Shown here one piece after another: positions 17,865 through 27,031 of a stretch of DNA of 64,000 nucleotides. Position 1 is the first letter of the stretch; the number at the start of each line of letters is the position of its first letter. The translations under genes were made by a program, and so were the position numbers. The stretch is from the NCBI GenBank assembly GCA_025056455.1, contig JANWVY010000002.1, forward strand, positions 606,737-670,736, read 5' to 3'. The DNA comes from Bryobacteraceae bacterium. GTDB taxonomy: Bacteria > Acidobacteriota > Terriglobia > Bryobacterales > Bryobacteraceae. The notes under the pieces are model-generated. The model was not told where the DNA came from and searched no databases. It saw only the letters and a list, made by a program, of their open reading frames with translations.

Positions 17865-18170
17865 ATGTTGATTGTCCATGTCCATGTTCATGTCAAACCA
17901 GACTGCATTGACGCCTTCCGCCAGGCTACATTGGAAAATGCCCGCCAGAGCGTTCAAGAACCGGGCATTGCCCGCTTTGATGTGATCCAGCAAGAGGATG
18001 ATCCCTCGCGATTCGTTTTGGTGGAGGTCTATCGCACGGCCGGGGCTCCGGCGGCTCACAAGGAGACCCAACATTATCAAATTTGGCGCGACACAGTGGC
18101 CGGCATGATGGCCGAGCCGCGCACCAGCGTCAAGTACAGCAACGTATTTCCGGACGACTCTGGTTGGTAG
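17865..18170 (+). CDS. Antibiotic biosynthesis monooxygenase (ABM)-domain protein
   Basis: A small 101-residue ferredoxin-like dimeric protein. [18 protein letters not shown], the [18 protein letters not shown] helix-strand and [19 protein letters not shown] are the usual ABM/LsrG-like landmarks, including the His of the HKET motif. Such proteins oxidise or isomerise small carbonyl compounds, or detoxify quinones. Start at the ATG 17865 gives a normal family length; an in-frame upstream ATG at 17826 adds 13 residues. Its stop is only 6 bases before the alcohol dehydrogenase, indicating an operon and probably one pathway, as with the LsrG-like and maleylacetate-type pairs. Confidence 0.88.
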   Translation: MLIVHVHVHVKPDCIDAFRQATLENARQSVQEPGIARFDVIQQEDDPSRFVLVEVYRTAGAPAAHKETQHYQIWRDTVAGMMAEPRTSVKYSNVFPDDSGW

Positions 18171-18176
18171 CGAGCC

Positions 18177-19358
18177 ATGACCAGCTTCGAATTCGCTACG
18201 GCCGCCCGCATTCTCTTCGGCCCGGGCAAGGTCCAAGAACTTGCTGGCGCCATCCGGAGGCTAGGGACTCGGGTTTTGCTTGTCTGTGGAGCATCGACGG
18301 ACCGCGCCGGCCGTGTAGCTTCCGCGATAAGATCCACGCCGCATCACATCTTTTCGGTGCCTGGCGAACCGACGCTAGAGGCCGTCCGTCAAGGCGTCGA
18401 GACCGCTAGGAGTCTGGGCTGCGACGTGGTTGTAGCAGTCGGAGGCGGCAGTCCGATTGATGCTGGGAAAGCCATTGCGTCACTGCTTGCCAATGGAGGC
18501 GACCCACTCGATTATCTCGAGGTGGTAGGCAAGGGACTACCCATCGAGCGGCCCTCTGTGCCTTTCCTCGCCATTCCCACCACGGCCGGCGCCGGCGCTG
18601 AAGTGACCCGCAATGCCGTTTTGAAAGCGACCGGCTACGGCGTCAAAGCGAGTCTTCGAAGCCCTTACCTGCTTGCGAATATGGCCATTGTGGATCCAGA
18701 GCTGAGCTGTTCGATGCCGAAGCCGGTCACCGCAGCAACAGGCATGGATGCGCTCACGCAGCTAATTGAGCCCTACGTCTCGGTGCGCGCCAATCCCATG
18801 ACAGACATGCTGTGCGTCGAGGGTATGCGCCTGGTGGCTCGATCGCTCGAGCGCGCCTTCCACAACGGATCGGATCTCGAAGCGCGCCAGGAGATGGCGT
18901 TTGCCAGCTTGCTTGGCGGGATGGCCTTGGCCAACGCGGGACTAGGAGCCGTACACGGCTTCGCCGCCCCCATCGGTGGAGCGTTTGAAGCGCCACACGG
19001 CGCTGTCTGCGCCGCCTTGCTGGCTCCTACCATGCAAGTGAATCTCAAAGCTCTGCGGCAGCGCCAGCCCAACAGCTTCGCCTTGGACCGCTATGCGCAC
19101 GTGGCGCAGATTCTCACCGGCCAGCCGCACGCCTCCCCTGAGGATGGCGTACGCTGGGTTGGCGAGCTTGCCGCAAGGCTTGAGATCCCACCTTTAGGCT
19201 GCTATGGCCTTGGGGCCGGGCACATCGCAGACCTCACGGCGAAAGCGGCTCAGTCCAGCAGCATGAAGGGCAATCCGATCTCCCTTGAGCCGGATGAACT
19301 GGCGGCGATTCTCTCCGCCGCCATTGGACACGCCAAGCTCTCCGGGCAGCTATACTAG
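18177..19358 (+). CDS. Iron-containing alcohol dehydrogenase family protein
   Basis: This dehydrogenase of 393 residues belongs to the group III family: NAD-binding VVVAVGGGSPIDAGKA and IPTTAGAGAEVT, metal-site residues Asp in ATGMDALTQLIE and the histidines in AVHGFAAPIGGAFEAPHG. These are the ligands of the catalytic Fe or Zn. The likely reaction is reversible NAD(P)H-dependent reduction of an aldehyde or a related alpha-keto compound; maleylacetate reductase is an alternative family member. It is co-directional with the ABM gene 6 bases upstream and the TIR-like gene 14 bases downstream. Confidence 0.9.
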   Translation: MTSFEFATAARILFGPGKVQELAGAIRRLGTRVLLVCGASTDRAGRVASAIRSTPHHIFSVPGEPTLEAVRQGVETARSLGCDVVVAVGGGSPIDAGKAIASLLANGGDPLDYLEVVGKGLPIERPSVPFLAIPTTAGAGAEVTRNAVLKATGYGVKASLRSPYLLANMAIVDPELSCSMPKPVTAATGMDALTQLIEPYVSVRANPMTDMLCVEGMRLVARSLERAFHNGSDLEARQEMAFASLLGGMALANAGLGAVHGFAAPIGGAFEAPHGAVCAALLAPTMQVNLKALRQRQPNSFALDRYAHVAQILTGQPHASPEDGVRWVGELAARLEIPPLGCYGLGAGHIADLTAKAAQSSSMKGNPISLEPDELAAILSAAIGHAKLSGQLY

Positions 19359-19372
19359 GGCGCTGGTGGCCG

Positions 19373-21049
19373 ATGTTAGACCCTCACCGTGCGGATGGTG
19401 GCCGCACTTCCTTCTTGTTGCTCTATCCTCCGGCACTTTCGCCGCTGGCCGAAAATCTGTTGCGGCAGCTCAGCTACTGCGGATTGCGGCAAGAGGTTGC
19501 CGGATACGCCCTTGAGGGTGCGTCGTTGCGCGCCGGAGCCCGTCAGGCCCTTGAAAGCGCCTCCCACGCGCTCCTGCTGTTTGCTCCAAACGCCGCCCCC
19601 TCACCAGCACAACTCCGCCAAGCCTTCGAGCTCGAGAGCCAGCGCAGGGACGCTTTGCGTTTGTTCCCAGTGCTGGTTGACGGAGCCCAAGTGCCCGCGC
19701 TGCGACGAGCGGGCGCCTTGGAGTTCCGCACTCGCGCCCTGCGCTTGGCGAGCCAGAATTTGCTGGCCGGCCTTCCCGCCTTGGTTGACCGGCTCATTCC
19801 AGGCTGGACACGCGCTCACTTTTTTTCCCGCTACTGGTTGTTGGACCAGCTGTTTGAGGCCCGCCAGCTCCGCCAGGCCGTCGAACTGGCGCGGAGTTTG
19901 TGCGATCGGGCATGCGCGGCCGGCAGCTTCGCCTACGACCAGGCCATGGTGGATATCCCCATGGCTCGCATCCTCCTGGCGCGAGCCCTTTTCAAAACAG
20001 GAGAACGGCAGGAACCGGAGCAGCTGTTGCGTCTAGCTCGAAACGAGTTGCTCGGCGTGCTCGGCCGCCAGGGCCAGAACGAGGCGCCGCCCAGACAGAT
20101 TCTGTGGCTTGAAATCGCCGACGCCATGCTGGACATGAAAATGACGGCTGAGGCGCGCTGGGTGTTGGAGGAAGCTGCCGAGGCGGCGCTTTCCGAACAC
20201 GATCCGCTTCATGCCGCCATCGCCCAAGGGCAACTCGCCCAGATCTTCCTCTCGGAGAAGCAGTTTGCCCAGGCCCTTGGGCTCTGCGAGCAAGTGCGCG
20301 ACGCTTTCACCGCGTTAAACCATCCCCGCCTGCTCGCCCGCGCCTGGCGCCAGCTGGGCCAGATCCACCGTGAGGCGTCGCAGCTGGCGGCCGCCGAGCA
20401 GGCCTTTTTGGAAGCCTCGCGGCTGGACCCGGACCCCGAACTACTCGCTACGCTAGCCGAGCTGTGCGCCCAGCAGAAGCGCCTGCGCGAGGCAGCCGTC
20501 TACGCGCAACAGCAAGCAGGCCTCTTCCAAATGCGAGGAGACCGCGCTGCCGAGTGCGAGGCCCGTCTCACCGCCAGCCGTTATTTCGCCCGCGCTGGAG
20601 CTGTCGCCCAAGCTCGCGCTGAGCTTGCCGCCGCTGAAGATGCCCAGTCAGCCCTGCAGCCCGTAGCCGAGCCCTGGAAACTCCTCGACGCCCGGCGCGA
20701 GTTGGAGCTGAGCTTAGGCAATTTCGAGGCCGCAGACCAAGCGAAACGCCAAGCTATGGAAACCTTTCTCGCATTTCGCCGGACGCGGGGTGAAAACGAT
20801 TTTCCGAGCGGCCAAATCGCCAATTTTGTGGTCCTGGCCCTGGCCGCTGGTTCCACCACCCTCGCGAGCAAACAACTCGAGGAATGGCGTCGAAATCCCG
20901 ATTTGCCCGCTCACGCCAAAATCTATCTCGAAGTCATCGGCCAAGTTCTGGCCGGCTCGCGAGACCGCACTCTGGCTCATCATCCCGATCTCACCTTCGA
21001 CGAGGCGGCCGAAATCCACGTGCTTATGGACGCGCTGCACGACAGCTAA
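19373..21049 (+). CDS. TIR-like N-terminal domain plus TPR-repeat protein
   Basis: This 558-residue cytosolic protein is not a clear member of a named family. Residues 1-130 resemble a TIR domain in layout: SFLLLYPPALSPLAENLLRQ for the first strand and helix, SLRAGARQALESASHALLLF for the BB-loop to central strand, and NAAPSPAQLRQAFELES (S...E pattern of the catalytic helix), then FPVLVDGAQVP. The classical FISY start is FLLLY here. Residues 140-550 are alanine-rich helical pairs typical of TPRs (AEQAFLEASRLDPDPELLAT, REAAVYAQQQAGLFQMRGD). Roles could be signalling or defence, or simply scaffolding. It follows the alcohol dehydrogenase after 14 bases. Confidence 0.65.
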   Translation: MLDPHRADGGRTSFLLLYPPALSPLAENLLRQLSYCGLRQEVAGYALEGASLRAGARQALESASHALLLFAPNAAPSPAQLRQAFELESQRRDALRLFPVLVDGAQVPALRRAGALEFRTRALRLASQNLLAGLPALVDRLIPGWTRAHFFSRYWLLDQLFEARQLRQAVELARSLCDRACAAGSFAYDQAMVDIPMARILLARALFKTGERQEPEQLLRLARNELLGVLGRQGQNEAPPRQILWLEIADAMLDMKMTAEARWVLEEAAEAALSEHDPLHAAIAQGQLAQIFLSEKQFAQALGLCEQVRDAFTALNHPRLLARAWRQLGQIHREASQLAAAEQAFLEASRLDPDPELLATLAELCAQQKRLREAAVYAQQQAGLFQMRGDRAAECEARLTASRYFARAGAVAQARAELAAAEDAQSALQPVAEPWKLLDARRELELSLGNFEAADQAKRQAMETFLAFRRTRGENDFPSGQIANFVVLALAAGSTTLASKQLEEWRRNPDLPAHAKIYLEVIGQVLAGSRDRTLAHHPDLTFDEAAEIHVLMDALHDS

Positions 21050-21131
21050 ACCGCCGCCCCACTCCCCCCCGAGCATTCCCGCCGCTCGCAAGCTGTTATA
21101 TAATCCGCAAACGTTTGTACAGGGGGCTTCG

Positions 21132-22007
21132 ATGACCAAACGAGATTTTCTCACTTCGGCGATGGCCGGAGGGCTAGCCCTGGCCGAAATACGCGCGGCC
21201 TTCGCCTTTCAAAATTCCTCTAGCTCCTCCAAACTAGCGCGGAGAAAAGCGAAAACCACCAAGCTCTTCAAAGCCCCAGACGGATTTCCGAACGCTCTCG
21301 CCGTTACTGCCGAGGGTTTATGGATTGGCGAGCAGAAGCTGTCGGGCGAGCAGGCTAAGGCCTACCGTCTCCCCGAACCAGCCTCGCTCACCGAAAATGC
21401 CTGGCTAGTGGACTGGAATGGCAAAGTGCTGAAAACCGTGGTTACCCCTTCGCGAAACACCAGCGGCATGGCTGTCGGCGGCGGCTATGTGTGGATGATC
21501 GCCAATGCGCCTCCCATGGGAGTCTTTCAGGTGGACATGAATTCGAAGTTGATTAGCCACCGGCAGATTCCCTTAGGCCCGCCGAACGATGGTGGGGGCT
21601 CCCATGGCGGGAGCTGGCATGATGGCAAACTCTGGATTTCTTCCTTGCGCTTGCGCGGTAACCTCCGCGTGGATCCGAAAACCTGGACTCCCGAGTTCAT
21701 GATCCCCTTCTACCAGGCTCCGGATCGCACGCGCTACCATGACATTACGATTGACAACGGGTCGATGTGGCAGGTGATCGGCAACGATTCAACCGGCTAT
21801 AAGGACTTCCGTCCGGGCTTAGTGCGCTACGACTTGGCCACCGGCAAGCCGGTCGAAATTGTCGATTTCCTTCCCGGTTCGAGCGATCCTCATGGCTTAG
21901 CCATGTACGATGGCAAGCTGATCAGTTGCGATGCGGGGATTCATCCTGGCTGGCGCAATTATGACAGCCCGACGGCAGGGTGGATCTTTCAGATCGATTT
22001 TGTCTGA
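21132..22007 (+). CDS. Exported beta-propeller (SMP-30/YncE-like) protein
   Basis: A 291-residue protein with a leader MTKRDFLTSAMAGGLALAEI that looks like a variant Tat signal (KR in place of RR). The body has propeller-type strands: GFPNALAVTAEGLWIGEQK, TSGMAVGGGYVWMIANAP, GGSHGGSWHDGKLWISS, RYHDITIDNGSMWQVIG, DPHGLAMYDGKLISCDAG, each carrying a repeated glycine-aromatic turn. Such propellers occur in lactonases, glutamine cyclotransferase-like proteins and virginiamycin B lyase; the enzyme activity cannot be read. Start at the ATG 21132 is fixed by the leader; the frame is open further upstream but overlaps the preceding gene. Confidence 0.8.
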   Translation: MTKRDFLTSAMAGGLALAEIRAAFAFQNSSSSSKLARRKAKTTKLFKAPDGFPNALAVTAEGLWIGEQKLSGEQAKAYRLPEPASLTENAWLVDWNGKVLKTVVTPSRNTSGMAVGGGYVWMIANAPPMGVFQVDMNSKLISHRQIPLGPPNDGGGSHGGSWHDGKLWISSLRLRGNLRVDPKTWTPEFMIPFYQAPDRTRYHDITIDNGSMWQVIGNDSTGYKDFRPGLVRYDLATGKPVEIVDFLPGSSDPHGLAMYDGKLISCDAGIHPGWRNYDSPTAGWIFQIDFV

Positions 22008-22023
22008 GGATGGCCAACAGGCA

Positions 22024-22782
22024 TCACTGCGTGGCTGGAAGCTCTGCCTGCGGTGCGAGACTGCGCCACAATCCAATCAGTTCTTCGAGTGAAAGCTGCT
22101 CAGCGCGGAGGTGCGCTTTGCCCGTCGCCAAGACACGGTCCTGAAATCTCGCCAGCAGGTTGTTGCGTAGCGTCTTGCGTTTTTGCCGGAAACAAGCCGA
22201 GGCAAACGCGAGAAAAGAAGGAAGATCGTCGACCAGCGGTTGTTGACGGGGTTTGAGGCGGACCAAAGCCGAATCCACCTTGGGTGGCGGCCGGAAAGCC
22301 GCTCGTCCCACCCGGAACAGGATCTCCACCTCCGCTGCAACCTGCGTGCGTACGCTCAAAAAGCCGTAGTCGCGGCTGGCGGGACGCGCTACCAAGCGCC
22401 AGGCAACCTCCTGCTGCACCAAAAACACTGCTTTGCGCAACAGGTTTCCCAAAGCCAACACTTGATCCACAATGGGCGAAGTCAGATAGTACGGCAAGTT
22501 TCCGCAAACCACAACGGGGCCCCATTGCCCGAGGTCGACATCCCTGACATCAGCCTCGATGAGTTGCACCTCGGGAAAACGGTTGCGGATGCCGCTTGCC
22601 AGCTGGGAATCGAGTTCAATCGCGACGAATTGGGGACACAGTTGGCGTAAGTGCTCGGTGAGCGCACCGCGGCCCGGACCGATCTCCACGAGGTGGGCGT
22701 CGTCAACTGGCGCCACAGCAGCGGCAATCCGCTGGAGCACTCTTTGATCGTGTAGGAAATGCTGGCCGAGACGCTGTCCCAA
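22024..22782 (-). CDS. rsmA: 16S rRNA (adenine1518/1519-N6)-dimethyltransferase
   Basis: This 252-residue KsgA/RsmA protein dimethylates two adjacent adenines in the 3' hairpin of 16S rRNA. All landmarks are present: GQHFLHD at the start, SAM-binding VEIGPGRGALTEHL, acidic IELD, EADVRD, catalytic NLPYYLTSP, and KVDSALVRL with RQKRKTLRNNL near the end. It follows the anti-sigma gene by 24 bases on the minus strand, so it may be read from the sigma factor operon. It converges with the propeller gene. Confidence 0.96.
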   Translation of the reverse strand: MGQRLGQHFLHDQRVLQRIAAAVAPVDDAHLVEIGPGRGALTEHLRQLCPQFVAIELDSQLASGIRNRFPEVQLIEADVRDVDLGQWGPVVVCGNLPYYLTSPIVDQVLALGNLLRKAVFLVQQEVAWRLVARPASRDYGFLSVRTQVAAEVEILFRVGRAAFRPPPKVDSALVRLKPRQQPLVDDLPSFLAFASACFRQKRKTLRNNLLARFQDRVLATGKAHLRAEQLSLEELIGLWRSLAPQAELPATQ

Positions 22783-22806
22783 GTGTGCAGCCGAACCGTT
22801 AAAGGT

Positions 22807-23535
22807 TTATCCTTTCACGTCAATTTGACTTCGCCGGAAAGAAAGCCGCAGCCGGCCCGCGGTGGGCTGACCGAAGGACATCGCGGGGGTGAAACGGACA
22901 AACAGCAAGTTATTTTCAACTTCACGACGCAAGGCGGAATTGGCCGGCACGGCGGGTAAGCGGTAGTCTACCATCCGGCCCTCACCGTCAATCACCACTT
23001 CCACCACCACCTCATCCTTGCTCAAGCTGAAGGGCGCCGCGCTCTTAATCGACGGGTCGACATGAAAAGCAGTCGGCACATCAGGAGTGGAACTGGCTAC
23101 CGCAATAGGGTAGGTGGGGGCGAGCATACTGAACAGCACTAAGGCAGAAAGCACGCCTCCAGCGAAGGGTAAGGCTAGCGGCTCGATGAGATTCCGCATG
23201 CGAAGCGTCCAAGCCTGGAAGCCAAAGCCTCCCCAAGCGCCTTGGGCTTCCGCCTGCCGGCGCAGGCATTCTTTGGAAGCAAGCACGCGTAGAGCCGCGG
23301 TGAGCTGGGCAGGAGGATGTTTTTTCGGCAAGCGCTTCATCGCCCAACGCGCCTTGGCCAGTTCGTCATACCGCGCCGCACACCGGGCACAAACCCGCAA
23401 GTGCATGCTCAGCGAGTGCCGCGCCTCTTGGGGCAAACCACCATCCACGTAATCCGGCAGATCCCGGCGGGCCTGCCAGCAACCAAATGCGTCGCGCTTT
23501 AATTGGAACAGGCGAAAGAAGCGAAACATTCCCAT
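22807..23535 (-). CDS. Zinc-type anti-sigma factor with C-terminal TonB-like region
   Basis: This 242-residue protein begins with a zf-HC2/ZAS domain: HLRVCARC (H-x3-C-x2-C) after PDYVDGGLPQEARHSLSM. One membrane helix is near residues 124-144 (PLALPFAGGVLSALVLFSML). The outer part (about 170-240) resembles a TonB C-terminal domain: DEVVVEVVIDGEGRMVDYRL, then FTPAMSFGQPTAGRLRLSF. It lies 3 bases downstream of an ECF sigma gene, so it is expected to hold that sigma at the membrane. The TonB-like part could be a periplasmic sensor; I see no proline-rich spacer. It is a family inference. Confidence 0.8.
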   Translation of the reverse strand: MGMFRFFRLFQLKRDAFGCWQARRDLPDYVDGGLPQEARHSLSMHLRVCARCAARYDELAKARWAMKRLPKKHPPAQLTAALRVLASKECLRRQAEAQGAWGGFGFQAWTLRMRNLIEPLALPFAGGVLSALVLFSMLAPTYPIAVASSTPDVPTAFHVDPSIKSAAPFSLSKDEVVVEVVIDGEGRMVDYRLPAVPANSALRREVENNLLFVRFTPAMSFGQPTAGRLRLSFRRSQIDVKG

Positions 23536-23538
23536 AGT

Positions 23539-24204
23539 TCAATCCGTCGCTTGCGGCTGCCAGTTTCGAACCACCTCGGTTTCGAACTGACCTTCCAAAG
23601 CTCGACGCAGGGCTTCACGACCCCGCAGAATTCTGGACTTCACCGTGCCAAGGGAGACATCCAGGACATCGGCGATTTCTTCGTAACTCAAATCTTCTAA
23701 ATCGCGCAGAACGACCGCTGCCCGATAGACCGGGTTAATCCGCGCCAGAGCCTGCTCAACCAGCGCCCGGGCCTCGCGCCCTGCCACTAGGTCAAACGGC
23801 GAGCGTCCCGGATCGCAAAGCACATCCTGCCAGTTCCGCGCTTCTTCATCTTCTTGCGTCAAGCCGACCTGTTTCCGTCGGTGCCGTGTAAACCAGCGTC
23901 GTTGGTTATGGGCTTCGTTCACCGCGATCCGGTAAATCCAAGTTTTAAGACTGCTGTTGCCACGGAATGAACTGATGTTGCGGAATACCTTCAAAAAGAC
24001 TTCCTGCACCACGTCACTAGCTTCCGTGGGATCGTCAAGCAAGCGGTAGACCAAGTTGTAGACGGGTTGCTGGAACCGGGTGATGAGCGCCTCGTAAGCT
24101 TGTTCAGAGCCCGAGCGCAAGCCTTCCACCAGCCACCGTGGATCACTCGCCGGCTGCGGCTCGACGGAGGCATCAAGCCCGAGAATGGAAGTTGGGGCTG
24201 CCAA
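23539..24204 (-). CDS. ECF RNA polymerase sigma factor (RpoE-like)
   Basis: A 221-residue sigma factor with region 2 (DVVQEVFLKVFRN, SLKTWIYRIAVNEAHNQRR) and region 4 helix-turn-helix (LSYEEIADVLDVSLGTVKSR), joined by an acidic linker. It lacks regions 1 and 3, as in ECF sigmas. The next gene, 3 bases downstream, is its probable anti-sigma. The neighbours suggest an envelope-stress or zinc/redox-sensed regulon, but the target promoters are not visible. The ATG at 24204 gives the usual length with a 25-residue lead-in. Confidence 0.95.
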   Translation of the reverse strand: MAAPTSILGLDASVEPQPASDPRWLVEGLRSGSEQAYEALITRFQQPVYNLVYRLLDDPTEASDVVQEVFLKVFRNISSFRGNSSLKTWIYRIAVNEAHNQRRWFTRHRRKQVGLTQEDEEARNWQDVLCDPGRSPFDLVAGREARALVEQALARINPVYRAAVVLRDLEDLSYEEIADVLDVSLGTVKSRILRGREALRRALEGQFETEVVRNWQPQATD

Positions 24205-24286
24205 GAACCAAACCCTCTATCGCGGATTGTAGCGCGTCCTAACATTAAGGACACCTTCGATTGGCGAAAAGTTCCACAATGAAAGC

Positions 24287-26884
24287 ATGCTTCGGGTTCT
24301 GCTGTGGATTGCGGCTGGCCTAGCAGCATGCTGGGCGCAACCGGCGTACGACCGCTTCGAAATTGCTCAGGATTTGTTGACCGCGCCCGCCGACTTCGGT
24401 TTCCTCAATCACCCGCTAACAGCCGCCGATCGCGTATTTGTCCGCGACGGTCGGTTTCACACCGTTGGCCCGGATCTGCTCCCAAATACAGCCGACGACC
24501 GCCCCATTCGCTTTTTTGGCGTGAACCTCTGTTTCTCTGCGAATTTTCCCCTCCCCGAAGACGCTGTGCGTATCGCCCGCCGGCTGCGGAAGCTCGGCGT
24601 GAACATTGTCCGGCTCCATCACATGGACACCCAGCCCGACGCCAACCCGGCAAACGCTGCAAGCCTGCTGACGACAGGTCCTTATCCAAGCTTCAACCCC
24701 CATTCGCTGGAGCGCTTGCGCCGCTTTCTCACGGCTCTGGCCGCAGAGGGAATTTATGTGAACTTGAACCTGCACGTCGGATATCAATTTCGCCCTCAAA
24801 TTGATGGCGTTCCCGTGCTCACGCCCTCTATCCCCACACAGAGCAAACCCCTCCACATCTTCTATCCGCGGATGGTCGAACTGCAGGTCGAGTTTGCCCA
24901 GAAGCTGCTCGAAGCCCTCGCGCTCGAACAAGATCCGGTCTTAGCGATGGTCGAGATCAACAATGAGTCTTCGCTGCTGTGGCACTGGCAGGCCGGACAA
25001 CTGGACTCCTTGCTCAACGGGGAATACGAACGCGAGTTCGCTACCCAGTGGCGAACTCATCTTCGAGGCCAATATCGCAGCGATGAGGAGTTACGCGAGG
25101 CCTGGGGAAGCTCCACCCCCGACGGCCTCAATTTGTTGACTCACCGCTGGTCGCTTGAAACACACAGCCCGGCACAGGCCAGTGTTACGTTTCAAGAGTC
25201 TGAAATTCAAGTGCGGGTCCTGCGGGGAGGCGCGCCCCTAATTGTGAAGCACACCGGATTTTCCCTCCAGGCGGGCAAAGTCTATGAGGCGGAGGTTGAA
25301 CTGCGTGCCGACTTGGCAGCAGGGCAGTCCCGCAACGTGTATATCGACGTGAAGCAGGATCTCAGCCCCTGGCGCACGGCTGCGGGGCGTACAGTCGCCG
25401 TAACGCGGGAGTGGCAGCGGTTCACGCTGCGCTTCCAGGCGCCCTTCTCCATGGAGAACATCGGCCGCTTTGGCATATCAGTGGAAAACGTCGACCAGCC
25501 TTTGTGGATTCGAAACTGGTCGCTCAAGGAGCTTGGCGCCCGGGGCTTGAATTCCGGTGAGTCCCTCGATACAGCAGCGCTTGTCAAAACCACCGAAGCC
25601 TCTACGCCGCAGCGGCTCCACGACTATCTCGAGTTTCTCGCGGAAACTGATCGCGCGTATCTCTTACGAATGCGGGATGCCGTGCGGCAGTCCGGGAATT
25701 TGCTAGTTCCGGTGACCGGCACCCAAATTCAATTCGGAGGGTTGATGACGCTCGATTCGCATCGCGATCTGGATTATTACGACAACCATTTCTATATCGA
25801 TCACTACAACTTCCCGAGTGCAGCCTGGGATCCGCGTGACTGGCGGATTCGCGACACTTCGGCCACGGCAACGAATCTCCAAAATATCCTGGCCATGGCT
25901 ATGGCCCGGCCGGCGGGAAAGCCTTATACCGTGAGCGAATTCAATCAAAACTGGCCCAATTCTTATGCCGCCGAGCTACTTCCCATTGTGGCTGCAATGG
26001 CGAGCTTCCAGGACTGGGACGGTTTGATGCACTTTGCCTATTCGCATACTCGCAACTGGGATGACGGCGTGCCAAGCGGCTTTGATCTCAATGGGGACTG
26101 GACAAAATTCGTGGCCTTTGGCCAAGCGGCCTGGCTGTACCGAACAGGGGCCATCGCTCCGGGTGAGACCGTGTTCGAGATCCCGGTGAGCCGGGCCTTA
26201 CGCGAGCGTGCAACGCGCGAGCGCTATAACGGCGGCGTCAGCACCTTTTTGAATCAAGTGCTGGGCTTGCCCTCCAGTCTTGCTTTGACCCGGCGCGTCG
26301 CGCTGGCCGGGCAGGAAGGCCCGCCGCCACCACTTCCTCCACCCGAGTCGCGGGACTTCTCCTTTGACCCCGCGCAGCGAGTCTTTCGCCTTCATTCCCC
26401 TTTCGCTGCCGGTGTATTCGGGCAAATTGGCGATCGCCAAGTTACGGCGGGTCCACTGCGCTTGCAGCTCGGTCCAGCGGCCCGTGGCTTTGTAGCCGCT
26501 CTGCTCACCCCACTTGACGGAAAGCCGCTAGCAGAATCGCGTCGCTTGCTGTTGACGCTTCCAGGCCAGACCTTGCGCACGCAACCTGGCAGTTCCCGTC
26601 CGCAGCGCGTGGTGCTCTACCCAGGCACAACCGACTGGTTCACCCTCGAGCCTGAACCCGGCAGTAGCAAACCCTCAGGAAATCGCACGGGGGGAAACCG
26701 GCCTACCTACATGGAACGCATCGAGTGCACGATCTGGCTCGACACCCCAGGGCAAGGCCTCCAAATCTATCCGCTCGATGGTGCGGGCCGCCGTCTGCCG
26801 CCCGTTCTGGTGGAAGGCTCGCAGGCCCGGCTGAACGCTCCCGGCGAAGTCTCTGCTCCGTGGTATGAGATTGTTCTCGACTAA
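24287..26884 (+). CDS. Secreted GH5-like glycoside hydrolase with carbohydrate-binding-like insert
   Basis: This 865-residue exported protein has a signal peptide ending near ACWAQ (residue 18). The barrel starts with IRFFGVNLCFSANFP and RLRKLGVNIVRLHHMD, and has the acid/base Glu227 in MVEINNESSL; the nucleophile is probably Glu551 in YTVSEFNQNWPN. Between them, residues about 300-420 form a beta-rich insert (FSLQAGKVYEAEVELRAD, EWQRFTLRFQAP) like a CBM of the jelly-roll type. A beta domain completes the C-terminus. It likely cleaves a plant- or microbe-derived beta-glycan; the exact substrate is unknown. The gene is divergent from the sigma factor. Confidence 0.85.
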   Translation: MLRVLLWIAAGLAACWAQPAYDRFEIAQDLLTAPADFGFLNHPLTAADRVFVRDGRFHTVGPDLLPNTADDRPIRFFGVNLCFSANFPLPEDAVRIARRLRKLGVNIVRLHHMDTQPDANPANAASLLTTGPYPSFNPHSLERLRRFLTALAAEGIYVNLNLHVGYQFRPQIDGVPVLTPSIPTQSKPLHIFYPRMVELQVEFAQKLLEALALEQDPVLAMVEINNESSLLWHWQAGQLDSLLNGEYEREFATQWRTHLRGQYRSDEELREAWGSSTPDGLNLLTHRWSLETHSPAQASVTFQESEIQVRVLRGGAPLIVKHTGFSLQAGKVYEAEVELRADLAAGQSRNVYIDVKQDLSPWRTAAGRTVAVTREWQRFTLRFQAPFSMENIGRFGISVENVDQPLWIRNWSLKELGARGLNSGESLDTAALVKTTEASTPQRLHDYLEFLAETDRAYLLRMRDAVRQSGNLLVPVTGTQIQFGGLMTLDSHRDLDYYDNHFYIDHYNFPSAAWDPRDWRIRDTSATATNLQNILAMAMARPAGKPYTVSEFNQNWPNSYAAELLPIVAAMASFQDWDGLMHFAYSHTRNWDDGVPSGFDLNGDWTKFVAFGQAAWLYRTGAIAPGETVFEIPVSRALRERATRERYNGGVSTFLNQVLGLPSSLALTRRVALAGQEGPPPPLPPPESRDFSFDPAQRVFRLHSPFAAGVFGQIGDRQVTAGPLRLQLGPAARGFVAALLTPLDGKPLAESRRLLLTLPGQTLRTQPGSSRPQRVVLYPGTTDWFTLEPEPGSSKPSGNRTGGNRPTYMERIECTIWLDTPGQGLQIYPLDGAGRRLPPVLVEGSQARLNAPGEVSAPWYEIVLD

Positions 26885-27031
26885 CAAAGCCGTATTAACA
26901 TTCGCCGGTTGAGCGGCGAGGCATGGCAGGACTCGAAATTGCTGGCGACGAATACCATCTGCAACGGGAGGCGAAAAGCGGCCGGGTTCAACATTGCCAA
27001 GCTTGCTTGGTGGCTGGCACAGTAGGAGTTT

